Assembly: GCF_002260525.1 (NCBI RefSeq)
Contig: NZ_MRYI01000003.1
Span: 496,001 to 560,000 of the forward strand
Reading direction: 5' to 3'
DNA length: 64,000 nucleotides
Source: Hahella sp. CCB-MM4
GTDB lineage: Bacteria; Pseudomonadota; Gammaproteobacteria; Pseudomonadales; Oleiphilaceae
Positions 49,309 to 59,445 of this stretch are shown here, one piece after another. Position 1 is the first letter of the stretch, and the number at the start of each line of letters is the position of its first letter. A model generated the notes under the pieces. That model had not been told where the DNA came from and searched no databases. It was given only the letters and a program-made list of their open reading frames with translations. A program made the translations under genes and the position numbers.

Positions 49309-49660
49309 TTATACATTTATATAGAACGAGCTATATAGAACAAGCGCCGAAGTAGAGAACCCAGTATAGCGTTGCCGTACATCCCGGTCCTCACCCTTCA
49401 TTTATATTATTTCCGACTAAAAAACCATCAAAAACTTCTAATTACATCACTGAAATCTACATCTCAATTGTTACACTTGTTCTATAACCATAAGCAGTCG
49501 CCCGCTTTTAAAGCGGCAAACTAAAAGCTGTATCCATAAAACCAATAAACGTATAACAAAAAACTAAAGATAATCGACACAGAGAGTCGCCTGGGCTCCA
49601 TTGGATTATGTAGTAGCGGAATACGGGCGAAGACTGGGATGTCTTATCTGGAGGTGTCCA
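49309..49660. other. 352-bp gap, promoter region
   Basis: AT-rich divergent region between the helical protein and the hypothetical gene at 49661. GGAGG before 49661 supports that start. I see no further feature. Confidence 0.4.
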
Positions 49661-50218
49661 ATGACACTACTATATAAAGCCGAACACATTAGCAAAGTTG
49701 CGCCTGTCACTCGCACACCGGGCATCGCCCTTCTTACTCTTTTTTTGGGCATTTCGCTCATCTGTACAGCTGAAGAAAACCTGGAAATCCCCGACTCACT
49801 GCTGCCGGACTTAAAGCCGGCGGAAGCCAGCTTTGAAATGATTTTTGAAAACGGAGATGGGTTGGATATTACCTTTTCGGAGGCACTGATCAATTTTATT
49901 CCAGAGCAGGAAGCCGCCAACAAGACCACAATGGAAACCATCACGCTGGCAATCATGAACAATCCGGAGATGGCGGAGATTTTTGTGGCGGGGTTGTTTG
50001 CGCCTCCAGCGGCTGGAGGCCCTGAATATAATAAGAATCAGCAGGCAGCAGAAGCAGATAGAGAAGCCGCAGCCTATAATCCGGACAGGCTGGCCCGGCT
50101 GGAAACCTCAATTGCGGCGACTCTCCTGTTTGGCCAGCTGGTGGAAGTACAGATAGTCCCGGATTTCCGTCCGCCTAACTTCGACAACCAAACCTACAAC
50201 ACAACATCCAGGCCTTAA
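49661..50218 (+). CDS. hypothetical exported or membrane-anchored protein
   Basis: ATG 49661 has GGAGG seven bases upstream, so the longer frame from 49601 is not used. The 185-residue product has one hydrophobic segment (about 21-37, GIALLTLFLGISLIC) that could be a signal anchor or, with its Cys37, a lipoprotein signal. The mature part is acidic, with no conserved motif known to me. It is not convincingly linked to neighbours: the next gene is on the opposite strand 40 bp away. Confidence 0.5.
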   Translation: MTLLYKAEHISKVAPVTRTPGIALLTLFLGISLICTAEENLEIPDSLLPDLKPAEASFEMIFENGDGLDITFSEALINFIPEQEAANKTTMETITLAIMNNPEMAEIFVAGLFAPPAAGGPEYNKNQQAAEADREAAAYNPDRLARLETSIAATLLFGQLVEVQIVPDFRPPNFDNQTYNTTSRP

Positions 50219-50257
50219 TGCCTGAATCAAAAAGCTGATATCTTGAACGGGAGCCCT

Positions 50258-51208
50258 TTACTGGGCTCCACCGGCTTTCTTGGATTGCAGAGCGCGAATT
50301 TCCAACGCGATCTCACTAATGCGGCTGTCCAGCTCTACAAATCGCTGAACCAACTGGTTTCGGGTTTTATCCAGACCACTCAAATTCTCTTCAAGCTCTT
50401 TCAACCGCGCATCATAATTATTCTGCCCAAGCTTGGTGACATTACGCTCAACCCTCGCGAGAGACTGCGTCTGGGACGAGACAGAATCCTCAAGCTTTTG
50501 AATTCTCTGCCCCATCTGGCCTTCCAGAAGCGATTGTCCCGCTTGAATTTCTTCTGTGGCTTTCTTTAATTGATTGATGGATGCCGTGCTGCTTTCAGAC
50601 AACTTGGCAATCGCCTCTTCTTGCTTGGCAATGCTCTGATTATGAGAATCATCCATTGCCACCAGACCCGTCACCTCCCCGGCCAATCCCTGCGTACGAT
50701 CATTGTTGGCCTTCAGGTCAGCCTGCAATGCGGTGATTGCCTGTTGATTATCCTCAATCCACGTCTTGTTTCGCTTATTGGCAACATCCCACAGTTTGCG
50801 CATTTCCGAATCCAGGAACTTCAGCTCCCTGGCCATCTCATTACCGCTTTGCGCCATGGTGGCATCAGTCTGGTTGATCTGCCCTTCCAGCCTTGCAGTG
50901 ATCAGCTTACTTTGGGAAATAAACTGACGCGCTTGATCCAGCTGCTGCTCCAAAGTCTGAATCGTATTTTGCTGGGAGTTCACCTGCCAATACCCAAACC
51001 CGGCCAAAATCACCACCATCAAAAACACAAACACCAGTGCAAACTGGGCTGACTTTGTCAGACTGACCGTATTAGGATCGTGCTTCTGCACCGGCGCAGC
51101 AGGCTTGTCTTCGGTGACAGTTTTTTCCGTCGCAGACGCAGTCTTGGGGGGGCGTCGCTGTGAACGGAACCGGTCTACTTCATCTTTTTCCGGCTTTATG
51201 GTGTCCAT
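50258..51208 (-). CDS. membrane-anchored coiled-coil protein (hypothetical)
   Basis: A cytoplasmic N-terminus rich in Lys and Pro (1-52) precedes one TM helix (about 54-73, ALVFVFLMVVILAGFGYW). A long periplasmic coiled coil (about 76-300) of Gln/Glu/Lys-rich heptads follows. This resembles bacterial cell-envelope spacer proteins, but I recognise no named family. GAGAGGAAAT before the ATG gives a good start. It may be linked functionally to envelope or division, but nothing here proves that. Confidence 0.55.
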   Translation of the reverse strand: MDTIKPEKDEVDRFRSQRRPPKTASATEKTVTEDKPAAPVQKHDPNTVSLTKSAQFALVFVFLMVVILAGFGYWQVNSQQNTIQTLEQQLDQARQFISQSKLITARLEGQINQTDATMAQSGNEMARELKFLDSEMRKLWDVANKRNKTWIEDNQQAITALQADLKANNDRTQGLAGEVTGLVAMDDSHNQSIAKQEEAIAKLSESSTASINQLKKATEEIQAGQSLLEGQMGQRIQKLEDSVSSQTQSLARVERNVTKLGQNNYDARLKELEENLSGLDKTRNQLVQRFVELDSRISEIALEIRALQSKKAGGAQ

Positions 51209-51602
51209 ATTTCCTCTCTAACCCAGAGCTTATCCGCGAAAAATTGAATCTTCGCAGGATAGGACTAATAACAATTTGAATTTTTGAATATTATTCCGAT
51301 TTTCCTTGTCAAGATAAAGCCCGGCTATCTGGAATGGGAACCGACGCCCAAGAAGAACAGGAGCTGAGAAAACCTCGCCAATTTCCGCGTATTCATTGAC
51401 CTCCTGTCGTTTCCAGGCATTTCCCTCCTTTAAATAGCCGTATTTATTGGCCTTAAGAGGTTTGCATCACCTGAGGCGACTCACTAAACTATGCGGCTCT
51501 TTTTTTTCGTATATTAATTGCCTAATTGCACACGGCACAGAATTCATCCTGCTTCACTGAAGAATAGTGTTCATAGCAGCTGGCGTCGATTGAGGAGACA
51601 TC
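51209..51602. other. 394-bp gap, purE leader
   Basis: Upstream region of purE-purK, also the 5' side of the minus-strand coiled-coil gene. A run of eight Ts at 51499-51506 follows a loosely paired stretch, but no strong hairpin is evident. I see no purine riboswitch core. Confidence 0.35.
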
Positions 51603-52094
51603 ATGCAGCCTTTAGTTGGGATCATCATGGGGTCCAAGTCTGACTGGCCCACCATGGAGCACGCCGCTCAAATGCTGGACACTCTTGGAGTGCCCTACGA
51701 GACTCAGGTCGTGTCGGCCCACCGCACCCCTGACAAGTTATTTGATTATGCTAAATCTGCTGAGGACAGAGGCCTCAAGGTGATTATCGCTGGCGCCGGC
51801 GGTGCCGCCCACTTGCCAGGCATGGTCGCTTCACAAACCGTCTTGCCTGTGCTGGGAGTTCCAGTACAGTCAAAAGCACTGAAAGGTCTGGACTCACTGC
51901 TGTCCATCGTCCAGATGCCCGCCGGAATTGCTGTTGGCACCTTAGCCATAGGTACGGCAGGTGCTGCCAATGCGGGACTGATGGCGGCCCAGATACTGGG
52001 TACCACCGACACCACGGTCCGGGAAGCCATCAGAACTTTCCGTCAGCAACAGACTGACAGAGTTCTCGACAATCCCGATCCCAGACAACCTTAA
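51603..52094 (+). CDS. purE: 5-(carboxyamino)imidazole ribonucleotide mutase
   Basis: Moves the carboxyl of N5-CAIR to give CAIR in purine synthesis. The GSKSDWPTM segment (residues 10-18), [13 protein letters not shown] and the [14 protein letters not shown] stretch form the phosphate and substrate site. 163 residues, normal length. GAGGAG precedes the ATG by five bases. purK follows 34 bp later in one operon. Confidence 0.97.
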   Translation: MQPLVGIIMGSKSDWPTMEHAAQMLDTLGVPYETQVVSAHRTPDKLFDYAKSAEDRGLKVIIAGAGGAAHLPGMVASQTVLPVLGVPVQSKALKGLDSLLSIVQMPAGIAVGTLAIGTAGAANAGLMAAQILGTTDTTVREAIRTFRQQQTDRVLDNPDPRQP

Positions 52095-52128
52095 TCAAGT
52101 TATTTCAGCATCCTGGTGCACGAATCCT

Positions 52129-53298
52129 ATGGCCAATCCTTCTAATTCACACGCATTCAGCCAGACACGCCCAACCAAAGTTGGAGTACTGGGGGCCGGC
52201 CAGCTCGGCCGAATGATGGCATTGGCAGGGTTGCCGCTGGGTCTGGAGTTTTCTCTTTACGATACATCCGGAGCACCTTCCGCCGGATTGGGGCAAATTT
52301 TTTCTGATCCGGAAAATACCCAACAGGAACTCGACCGCTTCCTGGACTCAGTGGATGTAGTCACCTACGAGTTCGAACACCTTCCACTAGATTTGGCCCG
52401 GAATATCGCTTCCCGTAAACCGTTGTATCCAGGCGTGGAAGCCCTGAGAGTGTGCCAAAACCGGGAATTGGAAAAAGGACTGTTCAGACAACTGAATATC
52501 CCCACACCGGAATATCGCATCGTATCCAGTGCCGAAGAGCTGGAAAAAGCAGCCGCCGAACTCGGCACTCCAGTCGTTGCCAAATCTATAACAGAGGGCT
52601 ATGACGGCAAGGGCCAGGCTGTTCTCAAATCACCAAGTGAGGCCAAAGCCGCCTGGGAAAGCATCCGCCACCCACGACTGATTGTGGAATCGTTCGTCAA
52701 TTTCTCCCGGGAAGTCTCGCTGATAGCCGCGCGCAATACCCAAGGCGAATTCGTCGCCTACCCTCTGGTCGAAAATATCCACCATGAAGGCATATTAAGA
52801 TACACCATTGCGCCTGCCCCCCTCGTTTCTGAGCAAACCCAGAATACAGCGTCCGATTATATCCACACTCTGATGGATCACCTTGACTATGTGGGCGTTT
52901 TGGCACTGGAGCTGTTTGAAACTCCAGAAGGCCTGCTGGCCAATGAGATGGCACCCAGGGTGCACAACTCCGGCCACTGGTCCATGGACGGCGCTCATAC
53001 GGGACAGTTTGAAAACCATCTGCGGGCAATCCTCGGGCTACCTCTGGGCGACACGGCTCCTCACCGGGTCAGCGGCATGATCAATTTGATCAGCAGGTCC
53101 GTGGACCCAAGCCAAATCCTGAAACTCAGGGACACTCATCTGCATCTCTACGGTAAAGATGAGCGCAAGGGTCGCAAAGTCGGCCATATCAATGTCAACG
53201 CAGAAAGTTACGACGAACTCAAAGACAAGATAGAGCGCTGTCTTCCATTTGTTCCGGAACATGCCCCATTTACCTGGAACCCTGAGCTGGACACCTGA
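52129..53298 (+). CDS. purK: 5-(carboxyamino)imidazole ribonucleotide synthase
   Basis: Uses ATP and bicarbonate to make N5-CAIR. An ATP-grasp enzyme with the N-terminal VGVLGAGQLGRMMALAG (about 18-34), FEHLPL, KSITEGYDGKGQ near 150 and EMAPRVHNSGHWSMDGA near 270, where metal-binding acids lie. 389 residues, slightly longer than E. coli PurK (355) because of an N-terminal extension. It forms an operon with purE. Confidence 0.96.
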   Translation: MANPSNSHAFSQTRPTKVGVLGAGQLGRMMALAGLPLGLEFSLYDTSGAPSAGLGQIFSDPENTQQELDRFLDSVDVVTYEFEHLPLDLARNIASRKPLYPGVEALRVCQNRELEKGLFRQLNIPTPEYRIVSSAEELEKAAAELGTPVVAKSITEGYDGKGQAVLKSPSEAKAAWESIRHPRLIVESFVNFSREVSLIAARNTQGEFVAYPLVENIHHEGILRYTIAPAPLVSEQTQNTASDYIHTLMDHLDYVGVLALELFETPEGLLANEMAPRVHNSGHWSMDGAHTGQFENHLRAILGLPLGDTAPHRVSGMINLISRSVDPSQILKLRDTHLHLYGKDERKGRKVGHINVNAESYDELKDKIERCLPFVPEHAPFTWNPELDT

Positions 53299-53692
53299 TC
53301 CAGCTCTTAATCACCAGCTCACAATTACCAGCTTTCAATCCATTGCCACAGAGCAAAAGGTTCCGACCTGATACTTATTATTAATTAATGCCATTGAAAA
53401 CTTTGAATTTTTCGGGATAGTCCCCATTAATATGGCATGCTATGATTTTGAGCTTGGGGAAGAGGTAACACTCTCGGGGCTTGCAGGCACAGGATATGAC
53501 ACACCTGCACCACTACTGATGCAATGATTGCAGCCAAACAGTGACAGCAACCACAAATCGTAGTCAGACTTCATAACAATCCCGGCACCCGTCGTGGGAA
53601 GCTGGGGAAACCGTACCCATAATCGCTCGTTCATATCCGACCAGGATCATGTGATAGAGTTGGGATCAATACATTTATAAATGGAGAACACC
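53299..53692. other. 394-bp gap before sodB
   Basis: Contains the sodB promoter and leader. A minus-strand 64-codon frame (53440-53634) has no ribosome-binding site and I do not support it. No clear hairpin or known RNA was recognised. Weak repeats ACCAGCT lie just after purK. Confidence 0.35.
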
Positions 53693-54271
53693 ATGGCTTT
53701 TGAACTTCCAGAACTCCCATACGCGAAAGATGCACTTGCCCCTCATATTTCAGAAGAAACTCTTGAATATCACTACGGCAAACACCACAAGACCTACGTA
53801 GACAAGCTGAACGGTCTGGTACCCGGAAGTGAGTATGAAGGAAAGAGCCTGGAAGATATCATCAAGACTTCCAGCGGCCCGGTTTTCAATAACGCAGCTC
53901 AGATCTGGAACCACACTTTCTACTGGCACTGCCTGAGCCCTAACGGTGGCGGAGCGCCTACCGGTGCTGTTGCTGATGCAATCAATGCTGCTTTCGGTTC
54001 TTTCGAAGAATTCAAGAAGCAATTTACCGACAGAGCCATCAACAACTTCGGTTCCAGCTGGACCTGGCTGGTAAAAAATGCAGACGGCTCTCTCGAGATC
54101 GCCAACACTAGCAATGCAGGCACTCCAATGACTGACGGCAAAACAGCTCTGCTGACTGTCGATCTGTGGGAACACGCGTACTACATCGACTACCGCAATG
54201 CCCGTCCTGCTTACATGGATGCTTTCTGGAATCTGGTTAACTGGGACTTCGTCGCGAAGAACCTTGGTTAA
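53693..54271 (+). CDS. sodB: Fe-type superoxide dismutase
   Basis: Starts at ATG 53693 after GGAG (the upstream in-frame start would add four unusual residues). 192 residues exactly match the FeSOD length. Iron ligands are visible: His27 in the YHYGKHHKTY segment, His74 in AAQIWNHTFYWHCL, and the Asp and His of DLWEHAYYIDY near the end. The SodB type uses iron and detoxifies superoxide in the cytoplasm. A strong terminator follows. FeSOD is a common target of iron-sparing sRNAs. Confidence 0.95.
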   Translation: MAFELPELPYAKDALAPHISEETLEYHYGKHHKTYVDKLNGLVPGSEYEGKSLEDIIKTSSGPVFNNAAQIWNHTFYWHCLSPNGGGAPTGAVADAINAAFGSFEEFKKQFTDRAINNFGSSWTWLVKNADGSLEIANTSNAGTPMTDGKTALLTVDLWEHAYYIDYRNARPAYMDAFWNLVNWDFVAKNLG

Positions 54272-54290
54272 TTAAGACTAAAGTAAGTAA

Positions 54291-54321
54291 AAAACCGGAG
54301 CCTCTGCTCCGGTTTTTTTTT
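54291..54321 (+). terminator. intrinsic terminator of sodB
   Basis: CCGGAGC pairs with GCTCCGG around a 4-nt loop and is followed by nine Ts; an A-run precedes it, so it may also act on the other strand. Confidence 0.92.
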
Positions 54322-54503
54322 GATATTCATAGTGCTACTGGAAGATAATCAGGTTTGAAAATCAAAATAATAAGGAGACGGACGAATGATGATCAAATGG
54401 CAGATAATTTGGGGTTTCAACAGCAAGACACTACACTTAGTTCGTTAATATTGAAGTCTTTACACTGACTTCAACGTTGTTCCCCACTGTACTCAGCTCA
54501 CGA

Positions 54504-56564
54504 ATGGATATGGATAAATCACCCCGGCTTTCCTGGCATCAGAGCCTGTCGGCACAATTAATGAACCGCGTGCTCATCACAGCACTCATTGTCGGCTTTA
54601 TTCTCAGCGCCGGTCAGATTGTCTTCGAAGCGGTCAGAACCTCTGACGAAATGAATGATGATGCCAGACAGATGCTGGCAGTAGTCAGAGATCCAGCTAC
54701 ACAGGCCGTCTACAACATTGATCCGGATCTTGCGGCCCAGGTACTGGAAGGGCTTTTCGAAAAACGCTCTATTCGACACGCCGTCATATCACACCCCAAC
54801 AACCTGGTCCTGGCCGAAAAATCAAAGCCGTTGCTTCATGCGGACTATCGCTGGTTTACAGACTTTGTATTCGGAGAGGAGCGCGGCTATAAAATTTCAC
54901 TTTACCGCCCCACTCCCCAACCCACCTATTATGGGGATTTGTCCGTAGTACTGGATACAGCTTACGCTTCAGAATTGTTTCTTGAGCGCTCAATTTCGAT
55001 TTTCGTCACCGGCCTGTTACGTGCCCTGGTATTGGCCGTTGTCCTCTATCTGGTCTACCACTATCTGTTGACCAAGCCGCTCAAAGACATTATTTCAGCA
55101 CTATTGAGAATTAATCCCGCGGAACCCGGCCTACAATCCATCCCAACACCACGGGAGCACGAAAAAGACGAACTGGGTCTGTGGGTACACTCCGCCAACT
55201 CTCTTTTAAAATCCATCGAAGAACACCAGAAGCAACGTCATGCCGCAGAAGCCCGGGTTCTCAAACTATCACAATATGATTCCCTCACCGGCCTTCCCAA
55301 CCGGCTACTGTTTACCAACTATGTCGCCTCGGCGATCGACGAAGCCGAATTGACCAACCAAAAGCTGGCCATTTTCTGTATCGGTATCGACGACTTCAAG
55401 TCCATCAATGAACAGATCGGCTACACCCAGGGAGACAAGATTCTCCAGTCCTACGCGGAAAGACTGCTTTCCCAGCGGGAAGGTGTACATACGGTGTGCC
55501 GCCTGGGGGGTGACCAGTTTGCACTCATCCTATTCAACGTCACCAGCAACTATCGTGTGGCCAGCTTTGCGGAAACACTCTTGCACGAGCTTAGCCGCCC
55601 GTTTGAAATTGACGGCACGCTGATCCCGACCTCATCCACTATCGGCATCACTCTATATCCAGAAGATGCCGGTGATGCCGAGAGGATCATGCAGAAAGCG
55701 GAACAAACTATGATGCTGGCCAAATCACAAGGGCAGAATCATTTCCAGTTTTATGTGGCCAGCGTCGACAGCGAAATACGAGACCGGAAACGGCTTGAAA
55801 AAGACCTTGCCCAGGCCATTCAGGACAAACAGTTTTTTGTCGTTTACCAGCCGCAGATAGATTTGAGCAACAGCAAGGTGATAGGTGCAGAAGCCTTGAT
55901 CAGGTGGCAACATCCGGATAAGGGATTCATCCCGCCGGACCAGTTCATCCCCCTTGCCGAGGCAAACGAATCCATTGTGGAAATCGGGGAATGGGTGCTG
56001 AACGAAACCTGCCGGCAAATCCGCGAATGGAGCACTCAGGGCCTGGACATCAAAGTGGCGGTAAATCTTTCGCCACAACAACTCAGACAGAAAAACTTCG
56101 TCCCCAAAGTACTGTCCATACTGGAATCACACCAGTTGACCACCAGCAATATAGAGTTCGAGATTACTGAAACAAGCTTCATGGAAAATCTCGGGGATGC
56201 CATCGCCACTCTCAGACAGCTCAAGGAATATGGGGTGCAATGCGCAGTAGACGATTTCGGGACAGGCTATTCGTCCCTGAGCTACCTGAAACAGCTCCCT
56301 ATCTACAAAATCAAAATCGACAAGCAGTTTGTCCGCGATCTGTTACAGGATGAAGACGACACCCAGATTGTGCACGCGATCATCCAACTGGGCCGAAGCT
56401 TGCGCCTTGAAGTTATCGCAGAAGGTGTGGAAACCAAGGAACAGGAACGATTCCTGAAGCACGACGGCTGTCACCTGGCGCAGGGATTCCTGTATAGTCG
56501 CCCGATACCGGCAGATGAATTTTTACAGTACTGCCTCGCTATCGCCAGTGCTGCCGAAGCATAG
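54504..56564 (+). CDS. membrane GGDEF/EAL protein with a GGDQF site
   Basis: ATG 54504 (MDMDKSPRL) is preferred; the TTG at 54477 is weak. The N-terminus has TM1 (about 22-42), a periplasmic sensor region and TM2 (about 175-195), then a HAMP-like stretch. The GGDEF domain carries GGDQF at 335-339, so the catalytic Glu is Gln and cyclase activity is doubtful. The EAL domain is intact: EALIRW from 463 and DDFGTGYSSLSYLKQL near 590, which binds metal. It is therefore probably a c-di-GMP phosphodiesterase controlled by a degenerate GGDEF domain. It lies between sodB and lemA. Confidence 0.85.
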   Translation: MDMDKSPRLSWHQSLSAQLMNRVLITALIVGFILSAGQIVFEAVRTSDEMNDDARQMLAVVRDPATQAVYNIDPDLAAQVLEGLFEKRSIRHAVISHPNNLVLAEKSKPLLHADYRWFTDFVFGEERGYKISLYRPTPQPTYYGDLSVVLDTAYASELFLERSISIFVTGLLRALVLAVVLYLVYHYLLTKPLKDIISALLRINPAEPGLQSIPTPREHEKDELGLWVHSANSLLKSIEEHQKQRHAAEARVLKLSQYDSLTGLPNRLLFTNYVASAIDEAELTNQKLAIFCIGIDDFKSINEQIGYTQGDKILQSYAERLLSQREGVHTVCRLGGDQFALILFNVTSNYRVASFAETLLHELSRPFEIDGTLIPTSSTIGITLYPEDAGDAERIMQKAEQTMMLAKSQGQNHFQFYVASVDSEIRDRKRLEKDLAQAIQDKQFFVVYQPQIDLSNSKVIGAEALIRWQHPDKGFIPPDQFIPLAEANESIVEIGEWVLNETCRQIREWSTQGLDIKVAVNLSPQQLRQKNFVPKVLSILESHQLTTSNIEFEITETSFMENLGDAIATLRQLKEYGVQCAVDDFGTGYSSLSYLKQLPIYKIKIDKQFVRDLLQDEDDTQIVHAIIQLGRSLRLEVIAEGVETKEQERFLKHDGCHLAQGFLYSRPIPADEFLQYCLAIASAAEA

Positions 56565-56635
56565 AATCAACCGATTTAGATCCGTAGACCGATTTAGATC
56601 TATCGACCTATTCAGACCCATAGAAAGGAGTATAC

Positions 56636-57229
56636 ATGAGCGTTTCAACCATGATTGGAATTGGAGTCATTGTGGTATTGGTGATCTACCTGATCTCCAT
56701 CTACAACAAACTGGTCTCACTCAAAAACCGCTTTAAAAACGCTTTTGCCCAAATTGATGTACAACTTCAGAGGCGCCATGATCTGATCCCGAATCTGGTG
56801 GAATCTGCCAAAGCCTATATGAAGCATGAAAAAGACACCCTCGAAAAAGTCATGCAAGCACGCAACCAGGCGGTAACCGCCACCAAGGCTGCAGCCCAGC
56901 ATCCAGATGACGGAGGCAAGATCAAACAACTTTCCCAGGCGGAAGGCATGCTCAACAAAGCCTTGGCCAATTTCTACGCGGTTTCTGAAAACTATCCTGA
57001 CATCAAAGCCAACCAAACCATGCAACAATTGATGGAAGAACTCACCAGCACCGAAAACAAAGTGGGCTTTTCCCGCCAGGCCTACAACGATTCCGTCATG
57101 CACTACCACACGTACCGGGAACAATTCCCCAATAATTTCATCTCCGGATTCTTTGGATTCAAGGAAACGGAAATGTTTGAAGTTGAGTCAGAAGAAGTGA
57201 AACAAGCGGTCAAAGTCAGCTTTAACTGA
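56636..57229 (+). CDS. LemA family membrane protein
   Basis: One N-terminal TM helix (about 5-24, IGIGVIVVLVIYLISIYN) is followed by the LemA core with LKNRFKNAFAQIDVQLQRRHDLIPNLVESAKAY at about 30-62. This 197-residue type is a helical bundle protein. AAAGGAG precedes the ATG by five bases. It stands 77 bp before an M48 metalloprotease gene, a pair seen in many bacteria and thought to be functionally linked at the membrane. The role is not proven. Confidence 0.88.
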   Translation: MSVSTMIGIGVIVVLVIYLISIYNKLVSLKNRFKNAFAQIDVQLQRRHDLIPNLVESAKAYMKHEKDTLEKVMQARNQAVTATKAAAQHPDDGGKIKQLSQAEGMLNKALANFYAVSENYPDIKANQTMQQLMEELTSTENKVGFSRQAYNDSVMHYHTYREQFPNNFISGFFGFKETEMFEVESEEVKQAVKVSFN

Positions 57230-57306
57230 TCATGCCGCCCCCATTCTCCCGGCAGCCCCTCTTCCTGCTGCCGGAGAGCCCCGACACCCGAGCCCTCACC
57301 TGATCT

Positions 57307-59295
57307 ATGGACTTTTTTGAGAAACAGGCAAAAGCCCACCGTAAAACCTATTGGCTGCTCCTTTACTTTGCCCTGGCACTAGCCTCAATGATCGCTATCC
57401 TGAACGCCATAGCATTTTGGGGGATACGAAGCTGGGCAGATGCCACACTGACACTGAACGACTGGTTTCAGGAGCCCTTCTGGTGGGCCTCCGGAGCCGT
57501 CGTCCTAACGGTCACCGGCGGAACGCTGTGGCGATTAGTGCAATTAAACAAAGGTGGCGAAAGTCTTGCCCGGCTATTGGGCGCGGTACCGGTTGCCCCG
57601 AATACCCGACTGCCGCAGGAGCGAATGTTGAGGAACATTACCGAGGAAATGAGTATCGCCTCGGGCGTTCCAATGCCCCGGCTTTACATTCTGCCAAACG
57701 AAGCGGGCATTAATGCTTTTGTGGCCGGATACCACCTGGAAGACATGACACTCACCGTCACTCAGGGGGCGCTCGACCAGCTTTCGAGAGATGAACTTCA
57801 GGGCATCATTGGTCATGAGTTCAGCCATATTCATAACGCCGATACTCGCCTGAACATCCAGATAGTGTCAGTATTGGCAGGCATATTATTAATAGGAGCG
57901 ATTGGCGGCTTCCTGTGTCGAAGCGCTTTCCATGGCTCACGAATCGGCGGCATTTCTTCAACATCAAATAGCCGACGGGATGTTCGAAGCTCTTTTGCCC
58001 TGTTAGGCGCAGGGGTCGCACTCTTTATCGTCGGCTATACCGGCCTGTTTTTCGGCAGACTCATTCAAGCTGCGATATCAAGGCAACGGGAATTACTGGC
58101 GGATTCCTCCTCAGTTCAATTCACCCGCAATCCTGACGGCATCGGCAGCGCATTATTCAAGATTGGTTATACCGACCAACATTCATATCTGCACGGTACT
58201 TCGAAGGCGCAAGAGGTAAACCATATGTGCTTCGGCGAATCGGTGCAGCTTCGCAGCTGGTTTGCCTCACACCCGCCGATCAATCAGCGCATTGAGGCTA
58301 TCGACCCCAAACTGCTTAGCCGCCTGAGATCCAGACACAATGCAGGAAAGCTTCGCCAGCAAAGAGAATATCAAGGCGAGGAAACTTCAACAGCAGCCGG
58401 GATAAGCGGATTTGCCCCATCGACCGCCAACGGTACACCACCTCCCTCCCAGCCAACGCCTACGACAAGCTCCAAAGGAATCCATCAGCTTGCGGGAACT
58501 GTGTCACAAGCCGATCAGCAATGGGCTTCAAAGGTCGTTAAAGCGCTGAACTCATTATTTGGAAATGCCTTGCACGATCCCGGCTATTGCGAGTTGCTGC
58601 TTTATGGCCTGGTACTGAAAGAGACCAGCCTGATGGCTTCCACCAATGTTTCGCAAAGGTGCTCAGACGGTCAGCCGATTCTTACCCATCAACATTACGA
58701 GGATTGCTGGAGCAAGCTGAATCAGGTGCCCGCCGAAACATTAATGGCACTTTTGGAGCTGGCAACTGCCGTATTGAAAACCTGCCCTCAGGTGCTCAGA
58801 GAGCACGTTGTCAACACACTCAGGGAACTGGTGTCCGCCGACCAAAAGACCACCTTCACAGAATTTGTACTCTTATCTTTTGTTGCCAAGCATCTGCGAC
58901 AGGCTCCGGCCGGTAAGACTATTGGAAAAATAGCTCCCCTAAGCCAGGAAGTGGCCACGCTGCTTTCCATGTTTTGCTACCTGGGCACTCGGAGCACTGG
59001 CCAACCGTCAAGGGGACCAGAGTCATTGTTTAAAGAGATTGCAGCATTACATTTTCCGCTGCTGACACTGGAATACCTGCCCTCGATTTCCTCTTCAAAT
59101 CTGGAGCGAGCCATTCGCCAGATCAGCAGACTCAGTCCACTATTGAAACCTGCAGTGATTGACGCCTGCGCAGATGCAGTACTTTATGACGAAGCCGTGT
59201 CATTGAAGGAGTATCAGCTTCTGCGACTGGTAATAGAGCTTTTTGATAGTCCAATGCCTCCGGTCATACCAGAGACCTTTGCAAAAAGCTTATAG
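57307..59295 (+). CDS. M48 family (HtpX-like) metalloprotease with a long C-terminal extension
   Basis: Two or more TM helices precede the zinc site HEFSH at 170-174 (within GIIGHEFSHIHNADTRLN). More TM segments follow near 180-205 and 225-250, then the third zinc-ligand region with ADSSSVQFTRNPDGIG near 265-280. HtpX is about 290 residues; this protein continues to 662, with an unmatched Ala/Leu-rich helical region from about 385 onward that I do not recognise. Paired with lemA. It is likely to cleave membrane proteins. Confidence 0.85.
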   Translation: MDFFEKQAKAHRKTYWLLLYFALALASMIAILNAIAFWGIRSWADATLTLNDWFQEPFWWASGAVVLTVTGGTLWRLVQLNKGGESLARLLGAVPVAPNTRLPQERMLRNITEEMSIASGVPMPRLYILPNEAGINAFVAGYHLEDMTLTVTQGALDQLSRDELQGIIGHEFSHIHNADTRLNIQIVSVLAGILLIGAIGGFLCRSAFHGSRIGGISSTSNSRRDVRSSFALLGAGVALFIVGYTGLFFGRLIQAAISRQRELLADSSSVQFTRNPDGIGSALFKIGYTDQHSYLHGTSKAQEVNHMCFGESVQLRSWFASHPPINQRIEAIDPKLLSRLRSRHNAGKLRQQREYQGEETSTAAGISGFAPSTANGTPPPSQPTPTTSSKGIHQLAGTVSQADQQWASKVVKALNSLFGNALHDPGYCELLLYGLVLKETSLMASTNVSQRCSDGQPILTHQHYEDCWSKLNQVPAETLMALLELATAVLKTCPQVLREHVVNTLRELVSADQKTTFTEFVLLSFVAKHLRQAPAGKTIGKIAPLSQEVATLLSMFCYLGTRSTGQPSRGPESLFKEIAALHFPLLTLEYLPSISSSNLERAIRQISRLSPLLKPAVIDACADAVLYDEAVSLKEYQLLRLVIELFDSPMPPVIPETFAKSL

Positions 59296-59396
59296 TGGAG
59301 CAGCAATGTTGCCGATCGAAATCACCAGCTCTCAAAAGAGATGCGGCTGACAATCAATTTGAAATTCGGAAATAAGGTCGACGCTATCAGGGAAAT

Positions 59397-59426
59397 AAAA
59401 AAACCGGGGTAATCCCGGCTTTTTGC
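59397..59426. terminator. bidirectional terminator between the M48 gene and gspD
   Basis: CCGGG/CCCGG stem at 59404-59418 with A-run on the left and T-run on the right. It serves both the plus-strand protease gene and minus-strand gspD, which converge here. Confidence 0.85.
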
Positions 59427-59445
59427 TTTTCATCTATTGATCTAT

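Noticed and set aside
53440-53634. Minus-strand 64-codon frame between purK and sodB
   Set aside because: No ribosome-binding site and no recognisable motif; not supported as a gene.
53680-53710. Base pairing of the candidate sRNA with the sodB start
   Set aside because: By eye I found no continuous pairing of more than a few bases. It needs a computed search, so no claim is made.
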